Shown one piece after another: positions 16,419 through 25,200 of a DNA stretch of 35,725 bases. Every line of letters starts with the position of its first letter. The first letter of the stretch is position 1. The stretch comes from Bacteroidales bacterium (GTDB taxonomy: Bacteria > Bacteroidota > Bacteroidia > Bacteroidales > GCA-2748055): assembly GCA_029938715.1 (NCBI GenBank), contig JAOZUK010000030.1, positions 1 through 35,725 of the forward strand. Reading direction: 5' to 3'. The position numbers and the translations under genes are program-made. The notes below the pieces were generated by a model that saw nothing but the letters and a program-made list of their open reading frames with translations, had not been told where the DNA came from and searched no databases.

Positions 16419-17230
16419 CACACAGAAAATATTTAAAGGATAAGAAAAAGATCGTTGTAAAGGTTGGCACCAGTCTGCTGGCCTACGACAATGGGAAGAT
16501 TAATTTGCAACGCATGGAAAAGCTAGTGAGAGTGCTGGCAGATCTGCACAACAGTGGAAGGGAAGTGATCTTGGTCTCTTCAGGAGCGGTGGGTATGGGA
16601 GTTGGAATGATCGGGCTGGATGAAAAGCCCACCGACCTGGTGAAGAAGCAGGCCCTTGCAGCTATTGGTCAGGTGGGTTTGCTCAGGTTGTATCAAAAAT
16701 TTTTCGATGAGTATAGCAAGACTGTGGCACAGTTGCTTCTTACCAGAGATGGTATCGAGAATAGCTTAAGAAGAAAAAATGCAAGGAATACTCTTAATGA
16801 ACTGATTGATATGGGAATTATTCCTGTGGTGAATGAGAACGATACAGTAATTACCGATGAAATCGAATTTGGGGACAACGATACTCTTTCTGCCTGTGTG
16901 GCCACATTGATACATGCTGATTTGCTGCTGATTCTGACAAATACTGATGGTGTATTTACAGCAGATCCGCATATCCATCATTCGGCGCAGAAAGTCCCTA
17001 AAGTTATGAACGCAAGTGATGATCTAAAGGATATAGATCTGAATGGTTCGTCCAAGTTGGGTTCGGGAGGAATGGCTTCGAAGATCGCTGCGGCAGAATT
17101 ATGCAGGGAACATAATGTTGATGTGGTTATAGCTGACGGTAGCGACCCTGCCAACATTATGGATGTGCTGGAAGGAAAAGACCTTGGAACCTTTTTTGTG
17201 TCTGATGCCACGAATCAATTAGCAAGCTGA
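16415..17230 (+). CDS. proB: Glutamate 5-kinase, short form without PUA domain
   Basis: ProB phosphorylates glutamate and opens proline synthesis. The 271-residue protein contains only the amino-acid kinase domain: VVKVGTSLL at the N-terminus, VSSGAVGMGVGMIG, the glutamate site NENDTV, FGDNDTLSA, and GSGGMASKIAAAEL near the end. The E. coli enzyme (367 residues) has an additional C-terminal PUA domain, which is absent here; the PUA domain modifies feedback inhibition and Mg2+ dependence, so regulation may differ. The short form is known in other bacteria, so this is not necessarily a truncation. It overlaps argH by 4 bases and is separated from proA by an 80-base repeat region. Confidence 0.95.
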   Translation: MTHRKYLKDKKKIVVKVGTSLLAYDNGKINLQRMEKLVRVLADLHNSGREVILVSSGAVGMGVGMIGLDEKPTDLVKKQALAAIGQVGLLRLYQKFFDEYSKTVAQLLLTRDGIENSLRRKNARNTLNELIDMGIIPVVNENDTVITDEIEFGDNDTLSACVATLIHADLLLILTNTDGVFTADPHIHHSAQKVPKVMNASDDLKDIDLNGSSKLGSGGMASKIAAAELCREHNVDVVIADGSDPANIMDVLEGKDLGTFFVSDATNQLAS

Positions 17231-17235
17231 TTGAA

Positions 17236-17310
17236 GTATAAAGTATGCAAGTAGAAAGTATAAAGTATGCAAGTAGAAAGTATGCAAGTAGAAAGTATAA
17301 AGTGAAAAGT
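17236..17310 (+). repeat. AGTA-type short tandem repeat between proB and proA
   Basis: A 22-bp unit rich in AGTA and AAAGTA occurs twice in perfect tandem (17236-17257 and 17258-17279), then as a 15-bp partial copy (17280-17294) and a further degenerate copy to 17310. It fills the whole proB-proA gap. Related AAAGTA tracts occur at 18555-18575 and 33801-33823. It is far too irregular and short to be a CRISPR array. Confidence 0.9.
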
Positions 17311-18558
17311 ATGGAAGAGTTAATAGAGATAGGGAAGAGGGCGAAGAGCGCCTCGGGGCAGCTGGCCCATTTGAATAGCGAGCAGAAGAATAACATATTA
17401 ATCAGAGTGGCCGAATTGCTGGAAGAGCAATCGGCTCAGCTTCTGGAGGCCAATGCTCTGGATCTCAAACAGGGAGAGGAGATGGGTTTAAAGGGGGCCA
17501 TCATGGAGAGGCTTACCTTATCGAAAGAGCGCATCAGTGGAATAGCAGATGGACTCAGGGAGGTGGCTCAGCTGGACGACCCCATTGGGGAGATTGAAGA
17601 GATGAAGAAACGCCCAAACGGATTATTGATCGGAAAGAAGAGGGTTCCGCTGGGTGTAGTGGGAGTGATCTATGAATCGAGACCCAATGTGACAGCGGAT
17701 GTGGCCGGACTATGCATTAAGACCGGGAATGTTTGTGTGCTCAGGGGTGGGAAAGAGGCCTTCCAGTCCAATAATGCCATTGTGAAGATTTTCCATAAGG
17801 CCATTGAAGCCATTGGATTGGATCCCCATATGGTACAGCTGGTCCAAAATACCAACAGGGAGAGCGCGGTGGCCATGATGAAACTCAATCAATATCTGGA
17901 TATCCTAATTCCCAGGGGTGGAGCAGGATTGATTCAGGCAGTGGTTCAGAACAGCACCGTGCCGGTGATAGAAACCGGGGTGGGAAATTGCCATATCTAT
18001 GTGGATGAAGCAGCTGATCTGGAGAAAGCTGTTTCCATAGTTTATAATGCAAAGACCCATCGACCGGGCGTATGCAATGCAGCAGAGAGTCTACTGGTTC
18101 ATGAAAATGTGGCTGCTGAAGTATTGCCTTCAATTGGAGAGGCTCTGGCTGAGGGAAATGTGGAGATCCGGGGGGATGAAGTCACCTGCGGGATCATCCC
18201 TGAGGCCATTGCTGCAACGGAGGAGGATTGGGGGACCGAATACCTGGACCTGATCATCAGCTCGAAGGTAGTTGGATCGCTGGAGGAGGCTATTGATCAC
18301 ATCAAAAAATACGGCTCCATGCATTCGGAGAGTATTGTAACTGAGAACTACAGTCATGCCCAGTTTTTCCTCGACAGGGTGGATGCTGCAGCGGTCTATG
18401 TGAATGCTTCCACCCGTTTTACAGATGGATTTGAATTTGGCTTTGGTGCCGAAATTGGCATCAGTACCCAGAAGCTTCATGCGCGTGGCCCCATGGGCTT
18501 AAAGGAGCTCACCACCAATAAGTATATCATTTACGGATCAGGTCAAATCAGGAAGTAG
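17311..18558 (+). CDS. proA: Glutamate-5-semialdehyde dehydrogenase (gamma-glutamyl phosphate reductase)
   Basis: ProA reduces glutamyl-5-phosphate to the semialdehyde that cyclises to pyrroline-5-carboxylate. The 415-residue ALDH-superfamily protein has the catalytic cysteine C255 in THRPGVCNAAES, the cofactor-domain segment GVVGVIYESRPNVT, LRGGKEAFQSN, and the C-terminal TRFTDGFEFGFGAEIGIST. I chose the ATG at 17311 (MEELIEIGKRAK). An in-frame ATG at 17245 would add 22 residues encoded entirely by the upstream tandem repeat and is unlikely. It is the last gene of the arg/pro operon and ends 17 bases from the convergent carA stop. Confidence 0.96.
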   Translation: MEELIEIGKRAKSASGQLAHLNSEQKNNILIRVAELLEEQSAQLLEANALDLKQGEEMGLKGAIMERLTLSKERISGIADGLREVAQLDDPIGEIEEMKKRPNGLLIGKKRVPLGVVGVIYESRPNVTADVAGLCIKTGNVCVLRGGKEAFQSNNAIVKIFHKAIEAIGLDPHMVQLVQNTNRESAVAMMKLNQYLDILIPRGGAGLIQAVVQNSTVPVIETGVGNCHIYVDEAADLEKAVSIVYNAKTHRPGVCNAAESLLVHENVAAEVLPSIGEALAEGNVEIRGDEVTCGIIPEAIAATEEDWGTEYLDLIISSKVVGSLEEAIDHIKKYGSMHSESIVTENYSHAQFFLDRVDAAAVYVNASTRFTDGFEFGFGAEIGISTQKLHARGPMGLKELTTNKYIIYGSGQIRK

Positions 18559-18575
18559 GTATAAAGTGTAAAGTA
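18555..18575 (+). repeat. AAAGTA-type repeat at the proA/carA junction
   Basis: GGTATAAAGTGTAAAGTATC fills almost all of the space between the convergent proA and carA stops. It shares the GTATAAAGT core with the repeat upstream of proA, so proA is flanked on both sides by this sequence family. Confidence 0.6.
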
Positions 18576-19658
18576 TCAACCCTTTCTACTCTTTTTGATG
18601 TTTTCAATAAAAACATCAAAAAGGTAAGCTGTGTCGGTTGGGCCACCCGATGCTTCGGGGTGAAACTGGGTGGAGAAGAAGGGTTTTGAGGTATGCTTCA
18701 TCCCTTCGTTCGTATTGTCGTTGAGGTTGACAAAGAGGGGTTCCCACCCTTCAGGAAGGGTTTCGTTATCGATGGCAAATCCGTGGTTCTGAGAGGTGAT
18801 ATAGGCCTTATCAGTTCCTACCTCAAGCACAGGTTGGTTATGGCTTCTGTGTCCGTACTTTAGCTTATAGGTGTCGGCTCCTGCTGCCAGGGCCATCAGC
18901 TGGTTGCCCAGGCAAATGCCGAAAATGGGGGTGTCATATTGATAGGCGTTTGCGAGATTTTTAATGGTGGCTTCGCACTGTTTGGGGTCGCCAGGACCGT
19001 TGGAGATAAAGAGCCCGTCATACTCCTCCTTGCTGATGTCGTGGTCCCAGGGAACCCTGATCACGGTGGTGTCCCGCTCCAGAAGGCATCGGATAATGTT
19101 GTATTTTACTCCACAGTCGAAAAGAAGGATTCGGTATTTTCCGTTTCCATACTCAGTTTTTTCATTCACACTTACCTGTGCCACCAGGTTATCCTTGTTG
19201 GGATCATAGGTTTTTGGTTCTTTTTCGTCAAATACAATTTTGCCCAGCATCGACCCTTTTTCGCGGAGAATTTTTGTAATACGCCTGGTGTCCACGTCAA
19301 AAATACCCGGTATTTGGTTTTGCTTTAACCAGTCACCCAGACTGCGATCGGCATTCCAGTGTGAATACTCAGAGGAGTAGTCGGAAATAATAAGTGCCGA
19401 AATATGAAGCTGATCCGATTCAAAAAACTTGAACATGGCATTTTCTGAATCCTCACTGGGTACCCCATAATTACCCACCAGTGGATAGGTGAGGACCAGG
19501 AGCTGACCCCTATAGGAAGGGTCGGTGAGGCTTTCGGGATATCCGGTCATGGCCGTATTAAATACCACCTCACCAGCAATGCTACCTTCGTAGCCAAATG
19601 ATTTTCCGGTAAATGTGGTTCCGTCCTCGAGGATCAGTTTAATTGGTTTGAAATGCAT
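18576..19658 (-). CDS. carA: Carbamoyl-phosphate synthase small (glutaminase) subunit
   Basis: CarA releases ammonia from glutamine and channels it to CarB. The 360-residue protein has the N-terminal CPSase small domain (LILEDGTTFTGKSFG...TGYPESLTDPSYRGQ) and a class I glutamine amidotransferase domain with C249 in FGICLGNQL, H333 and E335 in QFHPEA. The Cys motif is CLGNQ rather than the more common CLGHQ. N-terminal stretches such as EVVFNTAMTGYPE and LVLTYPLVGNYG recall animal CAD. I chose the ATG at 19658 (MHFKPIK); an upstream TTG in frame is less likely. The start overlaps the preceding minus-strand gene by 20 bases. Its last codons form a perfect 14-bp inverted repeat. Confidence 0.96.
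   Translation of the reverse strand: MHFKPIKLILEDGTTFTGKSFGYEGSIAGEVVFNTAMTGYPESLTDPSYRGQLLVLTYPLVGNYGVPSEDSENAMFKFFESDQLHISALIISDYSSEYSHWNADRSLGDWLKQNQIPGIFDVDTRRITKILREKGSMLGKIVFDEKEPKTYDPNKDNLVAQVSVNEKTEYGNGKYRILLFDCGVKYNIIRCLLERDTTVIRVPWDHDISKEEYDGLFISNGPGDPKQCEATIKNLANAYQYDTPIFGICLGNQLMALAAGADTYKLKYGHRSHNQPVLEVGTDKAYITSQNHGFAIDNETLPEGWEPLFVNLNDNTNEGMKHTSKPFFSTQFHPEASGGPTDTAYLFDVFIENIKKSRKG
18591..18623 (-). terminator. Perfect 14-bp hairpin inside the carA 3' end
   Basis: CTTTTTGATGTTTT (18591-18604) is followed by CAATA and then by its exact reverse complement (18610-18623). It lies inside carA, ending 15 bases before the stop codon in carA orientation, at the convergent junction with proA. 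There is no U-tract outside the stem, so termination is possible but not shown; a bidirectional transcript-end structure is the simplest explanation. Confidence 0.6.
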
Positions 19659-21147
19659 TGGATAATGAATTGTTTTTAGATTCAATTAGGATCAGGTTAT
19701 TGATTATTTTCTCAGACTGTTCGGGTGTAATTCGCTTGGCAATAATTTTCTTATCCTGGTCGAGTACAAACAACTGAGGATAACTTTGAAGGTTATACGA
19801 TACCCTGAATTCGTTGCTGTACGGACTCCAGCAATTGACCCAGTCGTACAAGTAATGTTCATTCACAAAATCGACCCACTTCTCTTTCCCTTCTATGGTA
19901 TTGATCACATGCACAGAGATTACCTCAACTTCTTTGTCTTTTAACCTCGAATAGGCCTCGTACAGGGCGGGGGTTGATTTCTTACAATGGCCGCAATCGG
20001 CTTCCCAGAAATAGATGATGGTATACCGTGCCTCCACATCGTATAACAGGAAATCCTGGCCAATGTGTGGATCCTTCTTGATGGTAGTATCCTGTGCAGC
20101 CATTTGAAAGTGTTCAGAGGGAACCTTACGCAGGGTAAGGTTAGGAGCTGTCTGTCCAATGAGGGTGGGCTTGTTCTTTTCCAGGTTGTCTTTCAGCTTA
20201 TTGAGAAATTCGGCACTGCTCCAGGTCGCATCGGGAATATAGTAGTGCTCAGCAATATGAAAATATACCACATCCATTCCCATGAATTTGCTTTCGGCAA
20301 AGTGATTGAACAGGGTAATCAACATGTACCTGTAAAGTTCTTCATCTACTTTGGAACCTTCAAGCAGGAAGTCAACCGCTACAATCAATGAATCGGGGTG
20401 CTGAGTTACAGCCCGGGAAAGGTAATTCATGATTTTCCCTTCGTAGAGGGGTGTATGCAACAGTCTAACATTAAAGGGATCGAAACTATCAAAGTAGTGC
20501 TGCCTGTAGTAATAATACCTGATGGAGTCATCCTCTCTCTTCTGGTCGGTCAAAAGCTCTTCGGGAGGCAAAGGTTCCCGGGTGGCACCTATGAAATCAT
20601 TGACAAACAGCGAGGCATGTTCGGTTTCAATGCGGTCCATATAGTCTTCCATCTCTTCGTTAATCTCCGCCTGCCTCTCCCTGATCGAGGCTGTATCTGA
20701 AGCTGAAGTTGCTTCAGCCAATAAGGATTGCTGGTGCTGAAGTTCTTCTCTTTTTTGCTGAAGGAATACTTTATAATCCTGGAAGATTCGGTTATCGTCC
20801 GAATCTGTGAATCTTACTGTACCTGCCAGATCGGAGGTATCGGCAACCAGTGAAAACACCTGCTGATCACCCAGTAACATATCAAAATAGTGGCTCGGGC
20901 TATAATAGATCAGGTAGAGTCCGCCAACAAAGGCTTTCTCTCCCTCGAAAATCCCTTTCCCATTTTGATCAAGAACAATGGTATCTTTGGGGACCATCCG
21001 GGATGTAAAGTATTCACCCAGGATAACCGTATCTTCCGAGAGGCCCGTCAGTTGAATTTCAATATGATATTTCTGTCCCCATACCGAGCCAGGAAGCAGC
21101 AGCATGGTTCCCATAATGAGAGTGAGAAATCCCTTGATCAATGACAT
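19639..21147 (-). CDS. Exported TlpA/ResA-like thioredoxin-fold protein with DUF4369-type N-terminus
   Basis: The 502-residue protein has a signal peptide (residues 1-24, cleavage after SVWG-Q or nearby). A beta-rich domain about 26-115 resembles DUF4369; a helical, charged middle about 120-320 resembles DUF5106-type linkers; a C-terminal thioredoxin-fold domain about 330-490 has the redox pair C385-G-H-C388 in YFWEADCGHCKKS and the cis-proline region SYPQLFVLD. This layout is common in Bacteroidota periplasmic thiol reductases of the TlpA/ResA type. The substrate is unknown. Its end overlaps the carA start by 20 bases, so it is probably co-transcribed with carA. A -7 element lies just upstream. 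Confidence 0.85.
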   Translation of the reverse strand: MSLIKGFLTLIMGTMLLLPGSVWGQKYHIEIQLTGLSEDTVILGEYFTSRMVPKDTIVLDQNGKGIFEGEKAFVGGLYLIYYSPSHYFDMLLGDQQVFSLVADTSDLAGTVRFTDSDDNRIFQDYKVFLQQKREELQHQQSLLAEATSASDTASIRERQAEINEEMEDYMDRIETEHASLFVNDFIGATREPLPPEELLTDQKREDDSIRYYYYRQHYFDSFDPFNVRLLHTPLYEGKIMNYLSRAVTQHPDSLIVAVDFLLEGSKVDEELYRYMLITLFNHFAESKFMGMDVVYFHIAEHYYIPDATWSSAEFLNKLKDNLEKNKPTLIGQTAPNLTLRKVPSEHFQMAAQDTTIKKDPHIGQDFLLYDVEARYTIIYFWEADCGHCKKSTPALYEAYSRLKDKEVEVISVHVINTIEGKEKWVDFVNEHYLYDWVNCWSPYSNEFRVSYNLQSYPQLFVLDQDKKIIAKRITPEQSEKIINNLILIESKNNSLSNAFQTN

Positions 21148-21171
21148 TAAATAGTGCTTTTAAAAAACGGT

Positions 21172-21179
21172 CAAAGTTA
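21172..21179 (-). promoter_or_regulatory. Candidate promoter -7 element for the thioredoxin-like gene and carA
   Basis: On the minus strand TAACTTTG matches the TAnnTTTG consensus. Transcription would begin about 18 bases before the ATG at 21147. No TTG is found at the ideal -33 distance, so the call rests on the -7 element and its position. Confidence 0.45.
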
Positions 21180-21284
21180 ACGATTCTATTTTAAAATATA
21201 TTGTTCAATCTCCATGCCAAACCTGGTCCAAATTGATTAACTTGTTATGGACAATTTGATCTGCATATATTACCCGCAATACCA

Positions 21285-22259
21285 ATGTATACCCTTCTTG
21301 AAGCACAGAACCTGGTAGAGAAACATATTCAGAATATCTCCATACCCGATACTCCGACCGAGTTATATGAACCTGTAAAATATGTCCTGTCCATTGGAGG
21401 AAAAAGAATCAGACCGGCACTGGTAATTCTTGCCTGTGACCTGTTTGCCGGATCGGTTGATTCGGCGCTGGTTCCTGCTGTGGCCATTGAGGTTTTCCAC
21501 AATTTCACCCTGTTGCACGACGACATCATGGATCGCTCTGAAGTCAGGCGGGGACAACCCACGGTGCATGTGAAGTACGGCGAAAATGTGGCTATACTTT
21601 CGGGTGATGTTATGTCCATTCTGGCCAGTCGTTTAATCAATCATTCACCAGGGGTTGTGCTGAACGTGGTTCATGAAGTTTTTACAAAGACTGCCATGCA
21701 GGTTTGTGAAGGGCAGCAGATGGATATGAATTTTGAGGATCTGCTGACCGTTTCTGAAGAGGAGTACATGACCATGATTCAGCTAAAAACAGCAGTTCTT
21801 ATTGCAGCCAGTCTGAAAATTGGAGCTATTCTCGGAGGTGGTTCCCAAACCGATGCAAATGACCTTTATGATTTTGGATTGAACCTGGGCATGGCATTTC
21901 AGCTTCAGGACGATCTGCTTGACACATTTGGAGATCAGCAAACCATCGGAAAAATGCTTGGAACTGATATTGTAGATAATAAAAAGACCTTTCTGATGAT
22001 CAAAGCGCTGGAGAAGGGTTCTCCCCAACAACGAAAAAACCTCACAGATTGGCTTGCAAAAAGGGATTTTAAGAGAGAAGAGAAGGTGGCTGAGGTAACC
22101 GGCATATTTAAGCAGCTGAAGATAAAAGAGATCACTAATCAGCGCATTAAGGTTTTTTATAAGAAATCACTGGAAAGCCTTGCCAAGCTGAACAGGCCGG
22201 AGGAACGAAAGGTGGAACTATCAAATTTCGCCTCTTTTCTGATAAATCGCAATAAGTAG
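21285..22259 (+). CDS. Trans-isoprenyl diphosphate synthase
   Basis: This enzyme adds isopentenyl diphosphate to an allylic primer. The 324-residue protein has both aspartate-rich motifs: D79-D80-I-M-D83 in LLHDDIMDRSEVRRGQPT and D209-D210-L-L-D213 in FQLQDDLLDTFGD. GGKRIRPAL near residues 38-46 binds the substrate diphosphate. The residue five positions before the first motif is F74; a bulky aromatic there usually limits the product to about C15-C20, whereas quinone-length synthases have a small residue, so a farnesyl- or geranylgeranyl-diphosphate-type product is more likely than octaprenyl. That is an inference. It stands alone, convergent with the DUF2723 gene. Confidence 0.88.
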   Translation: MYTLLEAQNLVEKHIQNISIPDTPTELYEPVKYVLSIGGKRIRPALVILACDLFAGSVDSALVPAVAIEVFHNFTLLHDDIMDRSEVRRGQPTVHVKYGENVAILSGDVMSILASRLINHSPGVVLNVVHEVFTKTAMQVCEGQQMDMNFEDLLTVSEEEYMTMIQLKTAVLIAASLKIGAILGGGSQTDANDLYDFGLNLGMAFQLQDDLLDTFGDQQTIGKMLGTDIVDNKKTFLMIKALEKGSPQQRKNLTDWLAKRDFKREEKVAEVTGIFKQLKIKEITNQRIKVFYKKSLESLAKLNRPEERKVELSNFASFLINRNK

Positions 22260-22271
22260 TTTACCACATTC

Positions 22272-25200
22272 TTAACCTGGAAAGCCCGGAGCGGCTTTAT
22301 CTTCCACTCCCAATTCAAGCATTAAATCCTGTTGATCGTACCTTTGGAGAAGATTCCTCAGCTCTTCAATTTGAAACAGTACCTCATTGATCTCCCGTTG
22401 AATGGATGATTTATGACGCGGCTTCATTCCATTGAAGTAGGTGAATTCGTCCACCAGATTTTCATAGTACTCCTTCAGAATGGTGTTCCCCTTCTCCATC
22501 TCTCCACACATGTAATATGCCTCGATGATTCCCTCATAATGGATAACCCCACCCTCTCGGTCAGGCAACGTGATTCCTGTAATATACTGGTCAAAAGGTA
22601 GCACATGGGAAGGACTTAGATCCATGCAATGATCCAGAACTTCAACTGCCTTATCCTTTTTTCCCTCCTCCAGTAACTTAACAGCCAACCTGGTATGAAT
22701 GCTTCTGAAGCGGATTACCGACAGGGTTCTAATGGTATAGTAATCGAGCTGAACATCCTTCTCATTCATTCTGCCCCACTGGAATCTGTTTATTAACCGA
22801 TCATACAGTGTATCAGTGTCTATCCCACCCATTTCAATGAGACTCTTGTATGGAGAGGATATGGGTACCACCCGATAGGCCAACCCTTCGGTACGGTAAA
22901 ACTCCTCCAAACCCAGTGAGCCATCATATCCACCTGAGGTATAATAGATGGGACGGTTCCATTTGTTGGCCCCATGGATATCGAGCTGACCAAGCGTACC
23001 TTTAAGAATCTGGCTGTTTGGTTGCAGCTGAATGTGGATGTTTTTCTCGAGTCTTTGTGCATCTTCAGGTTTGATAGTTCCATTGGAAATCACCCGGGCC
23101 GAATCCACCGGCAGAATCAACTTATGAGTGGGAATGTAGTCCACTTTTTGACCGGTCCTCAATGGCAATTTGGTCCTGGGATCGTCACTGGCCACAAATT
23201 TAGAGATGTAATCCAGGGTGGCCGATTTTTCATTCTCTCTTACGTAAATGGTATTGCCGGGAACTTTGTCATAGGTCGACTGAGGAATTGCGAAAGGCAG
23301 AGGTGCTGAACTATAATTTTGCCATCGTGCCTGATCAATATACCAGTTCATATTGAACAGCATCATGTTTACGATCCGGACATCTTCCCTTACACCTTCC
23401 ACATCCTGCACAAACCATAGAGGGAATGTATCGTTATCGCCCACGGTGAAGAGTATGGCATTTTTATCACATGAATTGAGATAGTTTCGTGCAATGTCCC
23501 TGGCTATGTACCTGCCCGACCGGTCATGGTCATCCCAGTTCTCGATGGCCAGAAGTGTGGGAACAGCCACCAGACTAATTGCCAGCGCTAAAACTGCAGA
23601 CAGGTTAGCCTTAAGCCTGGCCTGAAAAATATGGTAGATTCCGGCAACGCCAATCCCAATCCAGATGCTAAATGCATAAAATGAGCCCGCATAGGCATAA
23701 TCACGCTCCCTGGGCTGATAGGGCGTCTGATTCAGGTAGATGACAATGGCCAGTCCCGTGAGAATAAACAGGCTCATCACCACCCAGAAATCTCGAACAT
23801 TTTTATCAAGCTGAAAAAAGAGACCTACAAGTCCAAGAAGCAGGGGCAGAAAATAGTAGGTATTCCGGGCCCCATGGTTTTTCATGTGATCGGGAAGGAT
23901 CTTCTGGGGTCCGATCCTGGCCGAATCGAAGGCCTTAATCCCACTGATCCAGTTTCCGTTTAACACATTCCCATGTCCCTGTTTATCATTTTGCTTTCCT
24001 GCAAAATTCCACATGAAGTACCTGAAATACATATGCCCGATCTGATAACGGAATAGAAACTCCAGGTTGTCCAGATAACTGGGATTGCCCGGATCGGATA
24101 TGGTCCCAAACTCTTTGTAGGCCTGCTTGTGGTTTGGATTACGACTATACATCCGGGGAAGCATAACTTTGCTGCCTCTATAGATCACATCTGGCTTATA
24201 GTAGGCAATTTCATATTCATTCTTCTCTTTATTCAGTATATGTACCGGCTTTTTATAAATATAGTCTTCCGGTTCGGCATTGTAGAGGTAACCTCTGACC
24301 AGGGGCCGGTCTCCGTACTGTTCCCTGTTGAGGTAAGAGAGCAATGCAAATATATTTTCAGGACGGTTTTCATTCATTGGAGGGCCCGCCAGGGACCTGA
24401 TTACAATCAGGGCATAAGAGGAGTAACCAATAATAATTACCGTAATACCCACAAGAATAGTATTCAGGATCACATTTTTCTTTACAAACTGGGTCCTGTA
24501 AATTCCAAAGATCAAGGCTCCCAGAAGCAGTCCCACATAGATCACCACCCCTACATTATAATGCAGACCCACCGTGTTTGTAAAAAACTTCTCTACAATT
24601 GTGGCCACTTTGACAAGCCCGGGAATTATTCCATACATGATTGAAACCAGGATGGCCAACGAAATAGCCAGCGCATACACAACTCCCTTTCGGGTAATGG
24701 TCTTATTCATTTTAAAATAGTAGACCAGAACAATGGCAGGGATGGTCAGAAGGTTTAAGAGGTGAACACCAATAGATAGCCCCATCAGGTATGCAATCAG
24801 TATAATCCACCGGTTGGCTCCTGGCTCATTTGCCACATTCTCCCATTTTAGGATGGCCCAGAAGACCATGGCGGTGAAGAGCGATGAGGTGGCATAAACT
24901 TCCCCTTCCACTGCAGAAAACCAGAAGGTATCGGAAAAGGTGTAAGCCATGGCTCCCACAAAGGAACCCCCCAGAACCACCATAAGGTTAGCCCTTGAAG
25001 TTTTTTCATCGCCTTCACCCTCCGTCATCAGTTTCTTTAAAAGATGCGAAATGGTCCAGAAAAGGAACATAATGGTAAAGGCACTGGCAAAAGCCGATAC
25101 TGCATTGATCATCATGGCCACCTTTTCGGTATTGGTGGTGAATAGCGAAAAAATTCGTCCTATGATCAGCCAAAATGGTGCTCCGGGGGGATGCCCCACC

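Noticed and set aside
16415-17230. Truncated proB pseudogene
   Set aside because: All kinase-domain motifs are present; lack of the PUA domain is a known natural form.
17245-17310. N-terminal extension of ProA from the ATG at 17245
   Set aside because: The added residues are repeat-encoded (MQVESIKYASRKYASRK...) and absent from the ProA family; the start at 17311 fits.
17236-17310. CRISPR array
   Set aside because: Repeats are contiguous with no spacers, uneven in length, and no cas genes are present.
10889-18558. arg/pro cluster as a recent mobile island
   Set aside because: No integrase, transposase, target duplication or tRNA edge is visible, and base use looks like that of the neighbours.
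24129-24644. A 171-codon open frame on the plus strand
   Set aside because: It lies inside the DUF2723 gene on the other strand and shows no domain.
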